Assembly (NCBI GenBank): GCA_029891345.1
Contig: CM056997.1
Location: 212,575,212 to 212,639,211, forward strand
Direction of reading: 5' to 3'
Length of the DNA stretch: 64,000 bases
From: Dryococelus australis
Taxonomy: Eukaryota > Arthropoda > Insecta > Phasmatodea > Phasmatidae
Below the pieces are notes generated by a model. That model saw only the letters and a list, made by a program, of their open reading frames with translations. It did not search any database and was not told the DNA's origin. Positions 22,927 to 35,100 of this stretch are shown here, one piece after another (position 1 is the first letter of the stretch; each line of letters starts with the position of its first letter). The translations under genes and the position numbers were made by a program.

Positions 22927-25376
22927 TTTTTACATGGGCTATACAGCGTGTTTCTCGTCGGGACAGTTGTGATATAGCTATAGGAACCGAAACTAAAAAC
23001 AATTCTAACACTTCATGAAATACTAAATGGTGTTTTGTACCGCACCGCACAAAACTCTGGTTTAAATATTCATTCATGCACTGAAAGATACCGAGAAAAG
23101 TAGGATGCGTTTCTCGACAATAACACGTGATTTTAATGGAAACTAACCGTTTATGCCTGTATAAAACATTCTGGTGTATGTAGGAATGTTAAAAATGTGC
23201 TTTTTGTACGTTTACATACCAGAGTAGCTTTGTACGTTGTATATAACTATTTCGCATACATGTACCTATTTTGCGTTGTACTTTTTTCGGTTATATTAAA
23301 TTGTTTAACAAACATTTACCAATACTTAATAAATAATTGCGTGATTTTTGATAAAATCAAGATTACGCATTTTACAGAGCACCATATTTATAGATAAATA
23401 TTATTAGATTACAAAGTCATCATGTAACCCTTGCAAAATGAACATTATACGCGCTATCTTTTATAAATGATATGCTAATTCTCTGTATTTGCATACAGGG
23501 AAATTATGTCACTTCACTGTTGTACATGTTTTCCACACTTGTTACATATGTTATTTTAATGTAATCTGCATCCCCACGTGATTTAATGTTTTATTAATTC
23601 TCATTATTTTACTCTAATAGGATATTTTTCTTAGATGTAATGTGGCAATTTATTCTTGTTTAAGCATATGTATTATATATTTCTCATAATTTGTTATTTT
23701 TAATTAATAATATCCTTTTAATTTTCAGGTCTCGTTTTTGTGAAACATTCATGTAAGGTATTAACTTAATCCCTATTAGACCCCAGGTTCGAATCCTGGC
23801 CTACCATTAGCTGAAACGTTTAGGTCCCTTAAAAATGTCCAATCCAACCTTAAGAGCGAAGCATTCGCTCTCTCTCAAACTGACCACCATCACTGCCAGA
23901 CGTCTAACGTAAGTCTCGCACCCGGAGCTGGGTGACGAGTAGAGCTTTATTTAATTTCGTTGGGGCGTTCTAGCTTTTCTCAAATATTTTAAAATATAAT
24001 TTGTGACCAGCGATCAGCGAGTGCCGTATGAGCCCTATTGCTAGGTAGATTGATAGGAGATAGCTAGGTTCGTGCGTGTAAGACAGATGGCATTCCTCCA
24101 CGCCGACCCGCCCAGATTTGGATTTGAAAGCCCTGCAGCTACGAGATCTCTATCGGCCCAATTTTTATATGCAATACGTCCGAGGGCCGGTGAACATTAA
24201 GATCACCATTTATCTGCTGAGATAAGTGTAGTAAATAATATAGAAGTACATAATTTTTTTGGCGCCCGCCCAGACTTGTTCTAGAACGGTTAAATTTTTC
24301 ATTGGTGACGCCATCATCAGTTTTCTATGTAATTTAAATCAGCTGTGTAAGACTTTCCCTACGGCAAATTTGAGTGTAATTTCTCAATCAACGCGAGCTA
24401 AGCACACTGAAGAAATATTTTGCAGTGAACAGATTATATCTTTTTCTACAATTTAAGCAATATTTCAAATTTTTGAACTTTAATGCCTGAACAAAATTTT
24501 ACGTGGCCCGGAACTTAAGGCTAGGTACGTCAAGTTACATGGTAATTAGGACGGTGTTGTTTTCCTCTTAGCTTTTCAAATTGCCACGAGGATATCTGTC
24601 TAGAGATAGTCCAGATAATAGAAAAATTTGATTAACAAAAATAATTCTGCAAATAATAAGCCACTCAATGTAGTAACAGGACTAAAATATGTATCCCGTG
24701 GTGTCTACAATATTTCTGTGGGTGGTTCCTGTACAATTTACATAGTCTTATTCCCGACTTACTATGTTGCATAGCTTAAACAATTCTCTTGAAGTATTGA
24801 AGTGCACAAATGGTGTACTATTTTGTGTTCCTGCCTGACGTGAACGTCCTGGCAGTAGTCCTACAAACTCAAGACCTCTCGGACCGGGCACAATGGTCCT
24901 GAGAGATGGCAGCACACCTGGTAGAGTATTTCATTAAATCGAAGATTTCATGCCTGTGCACTTTAACCATTTTGAGATTGGAAAACTAAGTAAACGAGTG
25001 CCGATGATATTAGAAATTTCGAATGAAGCCTTAATAAACGTCATCACCTTCTCTCTGTAATATACACCACATACACACATGGTAGCTTTTACACGAGAGT
25101 TCTGCTCCTTTATTTCAGACCGTCATTACAACGTAAAGGCTCTATCAACACACGACACTGGATATTTTTCTGGGTTAATCTCATACTGGCTAGCTCAATG
25201 TGGCAGCCTAAGTGCAGTGAATCACCGAAGGGCAAATTCTACTGAATATGAAAGTAGATCTATTTTCAGTACGTCTACCTAATGATACCGATTTTTTAGC
25301 TGTACAATATTTTAAGTTGATCTAACCTTTTTTACCAAATAGTTTTTGACAGCCTGATACATACAAATCCAAGTAG
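22927..25376. other. No gene recognised; isolated B-box-like SINE scrap
   Basis: At 23786-23796 GGTTCGAATCC sits inside CAGGTTCGAATCCTGG, the T-arm of a tRNA or of a tRNA-derived SINE. No acceptor or anticodon half lies upstream, so it is a SINE 3' fragment at best. Elsewhere only short chance frames. Confidence 0.4.
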
Positions 25377-26230
25377 TAGGAATATATGAGTCTGGCAAAA
25401 GGGGATCGGATTCACCCAGCCGCCATGTTGTTACGTCCCCCGTCCGCCATCTTGGATGTAATTTGCCTTGAATATGATCTTTGACCCGTGGCCTTGACCC
25501 TGGTGACCTCTGACCCCAAAACCCAAAAACATTGCGAGAAAATTCTTAACAAATTATAAAAAAAATTATTACAAAACATTTTAATTAAAAATGGTTTAAA
25601 AAATAAGTTTTAAACTTATGTACGTTACTGGAGATTGTCTCTCACCTTCGCTCGACTACCATCATTTTCGGAGGTCATTTTCCATAACAATTTCCGTTTA
25701 TCCCTCAAAATTTCCCTTCTTTTCCTTAAAATTTCGCTTAAATTTTTTTTATAAAAACCGTTATATAAAAAAATTGCATTTCCGGAGGTCCTCCTCGCAC
25801 CCCAAATTACTCACCTCTGTTCGACAACAGCAGATGACTGACTCCCTCGCTTCCACTCCCCTCAACTATACTCATTCCACCATCTTTATTTTTCGTTCGT
25901 CATCTGTTTAGTTGCTACTGGAGGCAGCCATATTTGTTTATATGTTACTAGAGGCCGCCATAATTGTCTCTTTTCTTTCGTAATTTGTTTATATGCATAC
26001 TGGAGGCTGCCATGTTGGGAGGCAGCCATCTTGCTATATGCAGTCCTCCATGTTTCTTTTTGTCATTGGTTTTATAGTTTATAACTCACCTTTGTGCGAC
26101 AACAATATTAGATTTAATATGTTTACATCACCTATAATGACCAGGTGACAGCCATATTTGGTTATGTATTTAAAGTATAGGTTGCACTGACAACACCATC
26201 CATATTAGATTCTATTCTCAACACACAGCT
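25377..26230 (+). repeat. Complex dispersed repeat, copy B (partial)
   Basis: Starts TAGGAATATATGAGTCTGGC, then GCCGCCATGTTGTTACGTC, GTCCGCCATCTTGGATGT and GGCCTTGACCCTGGTGACC. AT-rich blocks follow, then TTCCCTCAAAATTTCCC-type blocks and several GGAGGC(T/A)GCCAT repeats at 25.92-26.05 kb. It lacks the GCATAATACAT tandem array of copies A and C and is closest to copy D. Confidence 0.75.
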
Positions 26231-26617
26231 AGTATCGATTATGATGTCTGTTATCGGCCTGTACTAAATGGTGAAATTGACCATTCCTTCAAAGTACTTA
26301 AATTGTTATTTATTTATTCTTAAATACAAGTATTTTATTAAGAATATTTATTTATTTAAAATATATTTTTTATTAAAAATATTTCTTATGTATAAAACAG
26401 GAAGGTTTTTTGAAATAAAACACATAATATCTTTTTTACATAAGATTTATTGTACACGTAATAAAATATACAGGTTTATTAATCTTCTTCGATGTTCACC
26501 GCTCGATGAGCGCCTCGACGACCCAGGAATTGAAGTGGGCAGGGAAACACCATCACTTGAAGCTGGCGATGCTCGAAGTCGACTAAACAGTCATAGTGTA
26601 CGAGCAGGCAGCTGTGC

Positions 26618-27385
26618 TCACGGCAGTATTTTGATGGTCTTGTCTCGGCAATTGTAATATACAAACCGGTCGTGAGGTATCAGACAGAATGCGTACGTGG
26701 CCGCAGGAATATTTCCATGTGTAGTGAATTCGATCTTGCAGTCGATCACGTTGGAGGTAATAGGCTCATCCTGTTTACTCACATCGAATACCATGAGTGG
26801 GCCCAAACCCTTGAACATATTAGGGCTCAACATTAGAGATTGGGTCTGTCCATATTATGCAGTGTGGAATTGAACATACATCTGACATGACAGCAGGTAC
26901 TGTCCATTTACGAAGTTAGTGTTCATGGAGAGCGGAACACATACCTACTTCGAACCTGCCGTCGACATAAATGGGTAAACTGTAGCCATCTTCGATTCCC
27001 CAGCCTGCTATCTTGGTTGCAGGTAGCTCATTCGGCGTGAGCGAAAGGTAATTTTTGATCGTTGAGTTTATGCCCACATCTGGCGACTGGTCCAATTCGC
27101 CATTCTTGAGAACGTAGGCGATGTGCGATTGGTTAGGCGAAGAATTCCATTGCTCGTTATTTTCGTCGATGCTGGATTGGACCCATCATCTTTCGTCAGA
27201 GTCCCCCTGATTCGGAGGAAAGATTGGCATGGAAGAGTGCAGATATTTTGGTGTTGGACCGCTATCCGAACTTCCGATGATAGTGCGTACGGACCGATCA
27301 CGAAAGGCTGGTATGCATGAAGTTTCACCTTAAAAAACGGATGGGTCTTCGTAGTTTAGACAATCTTCCACCGCGATCGACCTCT
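26618..27385 (-). pseudogene. Maverick/Polinton major capsid (hexon-like) protein pseudogene, remnant 1
   Basis: This double-jelly-roll family forms the virus-like shell of Mavericks. The N-terminal part at 27.33-27.07 kb reads HAYQPF, SEVRIAVQHQNICTLPCQSF and, after frameshift, LNGVEIDRSRNVGINSTIKNY, all family hallmarks. The C-terminal part (26833-26618) reads FDVSKQDEPI, VIDCKIEFTTHGNIPAATY and CLIPHDR, matching the family's closing block. Between VCVPLSM (near 26.94 kb) and NFVNGQYLL (26.91 kb) the central region is missing; it includes the GFAE..NAKxE and YIEK..SFRS blocks present in remnant 2. At least one frameshift and one stop also occur. Downstream of the minor capsid pseudogene in the same orientation. 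Confidence 0.8.
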
Positions 27386-27502
27386 TAGCCGAGACTACAG
27401 AGTATAATCTCGCTAGTACGTGTTAACTGCTTGGATACCTGTAACGTACTGATTGTAGGTTTTGTACGACACTATATTTATAGCTTCTGGCCGGCGTAAA
27501 TC

Positions 27503-28191
27503 TTATACCCATCTTCTCAAATGCAGGTGTAAGGTGATTTCTTCGTTTCGAAAGTTCACCAACTCTCCGCGGTGATCGACGACTGTCACGTTCACCTCGT
27601 GTGCTCTCTTCGCGACGACCGGAATGTCAATGATTCTTTGCGGTGCCACGACCAGTTTATAACCTGGAGGGACCGTAGGCGAAAATTCGTGCTGTGTATT
27701 GCTCGGCCTACCCATAAAGTATGTGCTGCTCGCCAAATTGCAGGTTATTCGTATCACATTAACTGGCAACATGTTAACACGCTGCGCCGGCACGTGTGTT
27801 TTTCCAGATTTGTAGATGCATGGCTCGAACCCCACCATCGGTCCAATAGTATCCGGTTTCGTAAATTCGATATCTTCGGTGCATCTGATAACACTCTTCA
27901 GAGTATTGGGATTCACACATAGTTCCAATTCAGTGTCGGGGTGTCGGCGAATCTTCACAGTACCTTGCAATGTCGTCTGTTTCATAAGAACCTATGGGGG
28001 CAGCGGAACTTCATGGTAAACATTACCACTTTTTACGAAGTACAACTTGCAGTTTTTTTATCAGCGTTCGGTATCGCATTGTAGGTTTAAAAATCGACAA
28101 GACCTATGCTCCATTCCCCTTCCAGGTTGAGTGGTGGAAAATGTACCGTACGCAGCTCAGAGTTACGACCCGTTAAGGTAAGCGTTATCGA
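27503..28191 (-). pseudogene. Maverick/Polinton minor capsid (penton-like) protein pseudogene, remnant 1
   Basis: The N-terminus near 28.19 kb reads ITLTLTG, LNLEGEWSIGLVDF, then a stop at 28087-28089, then TYNAIPNADKK. Next come NVYHEVPLP and, in another frame, IGSYETDDIARY. The long open piece 27985-27503 gives NPNTLKSVI, GPMVGFE, NVIRITCNLASSTYF, VPPGYKLV and a terminal DHRGELVNFRNEEITLHLHLR. That order is the same as the single-jelly-roll minor capsid proteins of Mavericks and as remnant 2 at 56.3-57.0 kb. The usual initiator Met is absent. Assigning this family to the penton is established for Polintons in general; here it rests on motif order and neighbours. Confidence 0.8.
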
Positions 28192-28249
28192 CTAGACTGA
28201 TGGTTTCCTTACGGTGTATAGCCTTTTTATACGATTACTTGTAAGAGTG

Positions 28250-28572
28250 AACCAGGAACTAAATGCACATATGTCCGCAGTTATACTTCATTGTAAGTCA
28301 GTTTACAATTTTTCATGTACTTGTGCAATTCGGGCGGAGGATGCAAATTCCCAAAACTATCATTATAGTCTGCGTGTTTGCTTTTTTTTACGTAGGCTAG
28401 CCCTTGCGTGCCGGGCCCTGCTGCTGTCGTATCCACATTAATTATGGTCTCTTGGGTTAAGCGAGCAAAACCATCTCTCAAAAATACTTCGTTAAAAATG
28501 AGGTATTTTCAATTTGTGTGCAAACAGTTCCAAATCCACATTCGTGAGTTCTCGTTTTGGTAGAGATTTCAT
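28250..28572 (-). pseudogene. Maverick/Polinton adenain-like cysteine protease pseudogene, remnant 1
   Basis: The family matures capsid proteins with a His-Asp/Glu-Cys active site. An ATG at 28572 opens MKSLPKRELTNVDLELFAHK, and after frameshift MRDGFARL follows, then NVDTTAAGPGTQGLAYV, DYNDSFGNLHPPPEL and LTYNE, then YNCGHMC at 28285-28261 in a third frame. The family reads GTHWVAY where this has GTQGLAY, so the catalytic His is replaced by Gln and the adjacent Trp by Gly. The cysteine motif NCGH survives. It lies directly upstream of the minor capsid pseudogene, as in remnant 2. Confidence 0.8.
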
Positions 28573-30970
28573 TATTGATTCTTCCTGCTGCGTTGCAAAA
28601 TAAAATGTAAGCTCTTAAGTCAAAGGAAGAAAAAATAGAAGAGTAACTACGTTTATTTCGTATACAAAATTATACCAGCGTAAAATATATTACGGGAATA
28701 TTGCTGGGTTCCTTTATCATGTACATAATGGCTCCGTACGTACTGGAGTACTAGCTCAAAAATTAATGAGTTCTTAAAAAGCTTTCATAATCCGTAGGGC
28801 AACTGTAAATGGAATTTATGCGCCGTTTTAGTAGTTAAATCCTCTGTGGTCTCGATGAACTAATGGACTGTTGAGCACTGCCCATTGTAGAATTAACACA
28901 GAAGAAGACATCAAAGAGAAATGTAACACGCTTCAACTAGTTAAATATCGCTTTAAACCGCAGCCGGTGTTAACAATTTTTTATGATTTTCTAATTTAAA
29001 CATTATGTTGTTATATAGCCTACAAACATAATAATTTCAGATTGAAACTAAATTACTAATATTCGTGCTATTTTTCCGCCAGATTTAAAACTTTTTTGTA
29101 AACTTTCTCAGAATTAGTATTGGAACGTTTATTTTGGTAAAACTTTTCTTATTTTCCATGTGAATAAATAAGAAAAATAGCTTCAATAACTTTATTTTAT
29201 GTGTGAACTACACTAGGAACTACCTCGATGCTGTTAGACTTAATACCGATGTAAGGAGTGAAAACTAACAATATTATTTACAGCTCTAAAGAGCTTAGTC
29301 TAAAATTAGCCAATGGTAAATAAATTCGTAACAGTTTTCTTTGTAAAGCTTGCAATAACAGGACATTATAAATATTAAGTACACAGTCGGTAAATAATTA
29401 AATGTTTACTTTTGTTACATTAACTTATTATTGCCTTAGCTTATACTTCGGTAGGGTTTTCTGGGCTTTACTCGGGTAACTCATTTTCGGTGTGTATGTC
29501 CGTGACTTCCCCAAAATTTAAGTACAAAATATAGTTGCTTTTTATTTCCATGTTTAATTGTAAGTTATGTCGACTGATAGTAGGTTCTATTATTAATTAC
29601 TCGCCGTTATTATCTTCACTATAAAATCGTCTTTGTTCTTTTACAATAAAAATCATTGGAAACCTTGATATCAAAAAGTTCTTATGTTGGATTACAAAAG
29701 GTTTCCTTGTAAAACATTCAGTATTCGTGTAACTAAAAAAAATTATGGGCTTGTATTTCAACACGCAATTTTAGGAAGTAAATTGAATTATTTTCTAGGA
29801 AAATAACTGTGACAAAAATAAGACAGAAACGAGACAAATTATTTCGAATAATACATCATGCTAGCACGGAGGCTTAAAAACACACCCCTTGCAATTATAC
29901 CCAAGCTTACAGCCACTCAACTACTTCGTGTTAAATGGCTTGTAATATCTACATGAGTATGTTATCGTCCACGCTTAAATGATGTCACCTCTTCGAAACA
30001 GTTAAGGTTAATTTTTTAAAGGATTAACGCATTTGAGAACAACATTACGTTGGCAAACACACTATTTATAGTAGCAATTTTATTGATTTTCTTTTTCTCA
30101 ACTCCCAATTCTTTGCATTAGTACAACATTTATAACAAACAATTTTCATAACATAATTCAAAAATAGTATGCTCTAACTCCATGTAAAGGAGGACATTTG
30201 CAGATCAACTACTGGGTGATTGCAATACGTCTTATCTGGAATATTACTCGATGTCCTCCTGCCAATATCTCCACTCACTTGAAAATAACTAAATGGCGGT
30301 ACTTAGGGCAAAAGTAAATTTGGAATTTTATGTTAGTTTATCATGCTGAATGAATTTCTGTCGTCATAAAAAATATACCATCTTTCGTTTGAAATTATTT
30401 TGGCCAACATAATTATTTCAATGAAATAGTTTGATAAAAGGATCAGGTTTTCAGTTGTTGCTGATATCCATTCTCATAAACATTTTCCAACTTTATAGTA
30501 ATATTTTAAAATTATATTGAATAGGCTTCAACTTTAGATGCGTATTTCTCTTCTATCAAATTAATTTAGACTTAATACAGCTTCTATTTCTTTGACTTCT
30601 TGTGACGAATCTGTAGTTGTTGATTTTAGTTATCAGTATTTTAAATCCTTCGTAGTATGGAAAAAGTTTTGAGGACGATGGTTTGCAGTTTGCATTTTTA
30701 CATTACCCCATACACTTCAGGCACTGCCATCTGTTAGTTAATTCAATATTACACTTGACATTATTATATAGACCTTCGTTCCTATTTCATGATGGTTTAT
30801 TTACAGGCGATTACAAATATGTTACAATTGTGCTCGAGGCACAAAAGTGCATCGAAGTGGAAATCAAACTGTACTCGTACATCCTCCTGAAAACCAACTG
30901 AAGACAGCATATTTACACATAAATAGATTCGCTTCTGTCTCCAAGCCAAATATTCTGAAAAAAAAAAAAA
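28573..30970. other. No gene recognised
   Basis: No further Maverick genes (integrase, polymerase, PLA2) could be found upstream of remnant 1. The stretch is AT-rich with rare short open frames. Confidence 0.5.
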
Positions 30971-31408
30971 TTTATATATACGCAGTATAAAACGAAGTCA
31001 CCCGGCCTCTTGTACATGTGTATTCGGCTAAGGCTTCTAAACTACTTGATGGATTTTGATGCAGTTTTCACCATCATTTAGAGGAAAACAACTGCTTTAC
31101 ATGGCTTACGCTGAATAAAATATAAGAGATAAGAGATACCCCAAATTAATTAATATACTACAGAATTGTAGAACTCAAAAAAATATACAGAAAAAACCCG
31201 TGACAGCATTTGTTTATATTTTAATGATGACACACAGTAACAATTTGTGTCTTTAAAAATGTCATTAAAATACGGGTTCCTTTATGAACACAACACAGAA
31301 TTAATCTCATGTTAGTTACCTTAAGCAATTATAGCATATACTTTTTGTAAACATAACCAATCTCATATTTGTAAATCGCACCCGAGCGAGGCCAGGGCGG
31401 GTCGCTAG
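30971..31408 (+). mobile_element. Short nonautonomous Helitron
   Basis: The 3' end (31380-31408) reads ACCCG...CGGGT, able to form a short stem, followed by CGCTAG and then T. This fits the Helitron rule of a subterminal hairpin and CTRR (here CTAG), inserted between A and T. The 5' region has TATATACGCAGTATAAAACG and CTTCTAAACTACTTGATGG followed by ATTTTGATGCAGTTTTCACC, the familiar arthropod Helitron 5' style. No Rep/helicase is encoded, so it would need a helper. The exact 5' base is uncertain. Confidence 0.7.
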
Positions 31409-32256
31409 TCTACTATAATTAATTTGTATCAACATCTTGATTCGTTTAGCTCGTCATGAAAAGTCATTCGAGTGTAAAACAATAGCAACTACCAAAATTG
31501 TACAATTTTTAGACCCAGTTCCCGTGAAACAAGCCAGTATTTCTCTGAACACTAACAAAACACCGTAGTACTTACGATGTCACTGATCGAGGTGGAACAG
31601 TGGCAACGCACATGATTCGTATTAGTAATGACCCCGGCTCGGTTCCCAACCGGATATCCACAGTAATGTTTCCAAACAAACTCCAAACGAGTACTGAGAA
31701 CGTTCCTTAATACAATCCTTTCCCCCTTTCTGATCTTTGGAATAACTAGTTCCGTTTTTAAGGACCCGGCTTCTGACGAGACGTTGCGACGCTTGCAGCT
31801 TCTTATTCATAGTGAAAATTATATAACTAATTATTTGTGGCTTTGATTACAGCACTCTTAGAAACTAAATACGAAAAACTGTTGGTTAAATGATAAGTTC
31901 TACTTATAAGTCGCCTAGAATTTACGGATATTTTATTTTATTGACGTGATTTTTTCCATAAATTCCTCAAAATTTTCCGTGCTTTCATGGAAATTCTCCC
32001 TACATTTTTTTTTTAGTTATTCTGTATCTCTAGATTATTAAAATATGTTATGAAGAAATAATTAAATTTTACTGTGTACAAACAATACATTTATAAATGT
32101 CAAAATGTAGAGTTCTGGAGTGGTATTTCAAATCATTAAAAAATCTTCGCAGTTCATTGCCTTGAACGCACGTTTAACACGCTGTTGAAAGAGGTTCGGC
32201 GGGCTAAACGTATATTTACAGCAATAATCTGTTTAAATGTTTCCGTTTACGAGCAC
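31409..32256. other. No gene recognised
   Basis: One 62-residue chance open frame (31622-31810, minus) and AT-rich sequence; nothing recognisable. Confidence 0.5.
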
Positions 32257-34090
32257 TAGGATTTGGGAAGTGGGGCACATCGGCGTCTGGCAAAGGAGCC
32301 GATGCGCCGCCATGTTGTTACGTCATCCGATCAACATCTTTTTTCCCTTTTTCCCTCAAAATTCCCTTTTCCCCTCAAAATCGACCAAAATACCCTGAAA
32401 ATGTCTCCTTTTCCTTAAAAAAATTTCCCTCTTTTCCAACTAAATTTCCCTTTTTCCCCATTTTGGAAAAAAAAACCCTTGGAAAATCCCAAAATTTCCC
32501 AGAAAAGATGACCGGTATCAGCGATCCAGGTGAACTTGCCTCAGGACAAGTTTGACTCAGAACCTATGACCTTTGACTTTGAAATTCGACCTTGAAAATT
32601 AAACAAAATCAAAACCATTAAAACACATTGACAAAAACTCTAAAAATACCAAAAAAATGTCATTAAAAATTATTAAAAAATAAAAAAAACTATTTATAAA
32701 AAATACGAATTATTAAAAAATTATCAAGAAACATATTAAATTTAAAAAAACTTACGTTTCCGAAAGTTCCCAACACCCCACCGCCCAGCGAAAGCATTAG
32801 TCACATTTGTTCCATCCCTAGCAGAAGACTTTACTCCTTCCCCTCACTCCCCTCACCAATAATCATTCCGACATCTTGATTTTTTCGTTCGTCATTTGTT
32901 TATAAATAACAGGAGACTACCATCTTGGTAGTCGACCGCCATCTTGCTAGGTGACGACTATCTTGGTAGACATCACCCATCTGCCATATTAGATGCAAAT
33001 TACCTCAAAATTTACATCATGACCTTGAATGACTTTGAAAATAAAAACTCGGGGAAAATACATTAAAGTCAACAAGCATAATACATTACAGTCAACTACC
33101 GCCATATTAGATGCAAACTAACTCGACCTTGACCTCATGGCATTGATCATAAAAACTCGAGAAAAATTACATAAAAGTCAACAAGCGTAATATATTACAG
33201 ACCACCACTGCCACATTAGAAGCAGACTATTTCGACCTTGACCCCATGACCTTGAATGACATTGAAAACCAAAACTTTACACAAATGCATAAAAATCAGC
33301 AAGTATAATACATCAGAGACTATTACCGCCATGTTAGATGCAGACTACCTCGATCTTGACCCTTTGACCTTGAATGACCTTGAAAATAAAACTCGTGAAA
33401 AAATACATAAAAGTCAACCAGCATAATACATAACAGACTACTACCACCATATTAGAAGCAAAATACCTCTACCTTGACCCCATGACCTTGGATGACCTTG
33501 AAAACAAAAACTCGAGATAAAATACATTACCATCAGCAATCATAATACATTACAGACTACCACTACCATATTCAATGCAGTCGACCACAACCTTGACCCC
33601 ATGACCTTGATTGACCTGGAAAATATAAATTCAATAAAAAATAAGTCAGCAAGCATATTACATTAGAGGCTACCACTGCCATATAGGATGTAGACTAACT
33701 CGACATTGACCTTGAAAGCAAAAATTCGAGACGAAAGTATGTGAAGAGGTAGAAGCTAGTCAAGAAGATCCACTTTGCACGCATCTGCTGTCAAACTAAA
33801 CCTATAATATTACCTCCCTACTGCTTATAATATACGAGTATGCAAGCCCTATGGCGTCATATCGACTTTGAACTAACCATACTGCGTCATTTATACATTG
33901 TGCAGACACCGACCAGCCAATCACCGAGCTGCCATGTTAATGTTATTGCAGGTGCCCAATCACATGTAGGGTTTGAAACATCGCATGAGGAACTCAGTCT
34001 CTGACTCCAAAATCACTCATATTGACTTCAAAATATCCCCCTCACCTCTACCACCACCAACACTGCTAACGGCGGTGCTACATGCGGCGC
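32257..34090 (+). repeat. Complex dispersed repeat, copy C, with ~115-bp tandem array
   Basis: Collinear with copy A. It opens TAGGATTTGGGAAGTGGGGC, then GCCGCCATGTTGTTACGTCA, pyrimidine blocks and CATCTTGGTAG words. A tandem array follows, with AATAC-type landmarks near 33080, 33189, 33308, 33425, 33544 and 33657 (spacing 109-119). It then shares TACATTGTGCAGAC, AACATCGCA and CCCCCTCACC with copy A up to the foldback. There it jumps straight to CGTAGCGACAAGTGACCGTACG, the sequence found beyond the foldback's right arm at 12.98 kb. So it lacks the 4.5-kb foldback. Confidence 0.85.
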
Positions 34091-35100
34091 TATTTGGTCG
34101 TACGTCATCTCCTCGTAGCGACAAGTGACCGTACGTTTCTAAACCCCGCCCAAGTAAAGGTAATAGCCATCAACAGGCCAGTTGCTCTCGCCGCGTGCTT
34201 TTCTCTGGACACATCCAGTGAGTGTTTCGAAATCGCTGGGAGGAAACGTTTCTTACATTCTTCGACCAATGGGAAAGAAAGCTTTAGGGCCTTCCCTTAG
34301 CTTAAAGGACATTCAGAATAGAAGAACAGATGCCTAAACGCCAAAAGAACCGCTCGCGTCATACGACCGTACTGCCTGCCAGCCGGCCGTACTAGCCACG
34401 TCAGACAGCGGCGTCTGGCAAGAGGATAATGGAAGAGGTTCCAGGAACAGAAAATCACTGGGCAAGCAAAATGGGCTAATCTGCGGTTTTCATCTCTGTT
34501 AGAAACAGCTCAATACTCTTTTTGTCAAAATTGTTCTGTCAATATAGTTTATATTTACAATACATGAGGACCGGTGTGATTCAACACATGTCGTTAATGA
34601 ATGCGTTCACGAAAACGAGGGATTTTTTTGGTATAAAATCTCTTTAATTACATTCACGTAAATTTATGATAGATTCCCTACGAAATAAACTAAATTAACT
34701 TTTTATTGTTGTTGATTATTGCAAAGGAAGTAGCCTACCTGAGGCGCATTGTTATGAAACTGCACACTTATACATGACAATTTCGGGAATGAAGCTGCAA
34801 AATTGGCTGCAAGTATGGGTTGAGTGATCTCGACAACGATGCTCGTTGATCTGACACGAGAATATACACATGTCAGTTATGATAATTAAACACACAGACA
34901 CTTGAACACATTTAAGTTTGAAAAATCTTCCTATATATTATCCTAATAGTATGTGACTGGATTCTGTACAACATTGAGACAGGTTTTTGAAATACTGTGC
35001 GACCTGTTATTATAAGAAGCGATATCCAGTGCCTTAATGTGGATTTATTGCATAATATTATATGATATAGGCATGCCTGATCTGTTTAAGCAGTTCGAAA
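34091..35100. other. No gene recognised; probable right end of copy C
   Basis: GACCGTAC words and a second GGCGTCTGGCA (near 34.41 kb), resembling the copy C start, suggest the repeat reaches about 34.43 kb. The remainder is AT-rich and featureless. The 72-residue frame at 34082-34300 has no motif. Confidence 0.4.

Noticed and set aside
23779..23815. tRNA gene suggested by CAGGTTCGAATCCTGG
   Set aside because: Only a T-arm-like segment is present; no D-arm, anticodon arm or acceptor partner lies upstream.
26268..26657. 129-residue plus-strand open frame
   Set aside because: The first half is AT-rich Phe/Ile/Lys/Tyr sequence and the second half is antisense to the end of the major capsid pseudogene; no motif.
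27123..27922. Plus-strand open frames opposite the Maverick capsid genes
   Set aside because: They are antisense shadows of minus-strand pseudogenes that carry the real family motifs.
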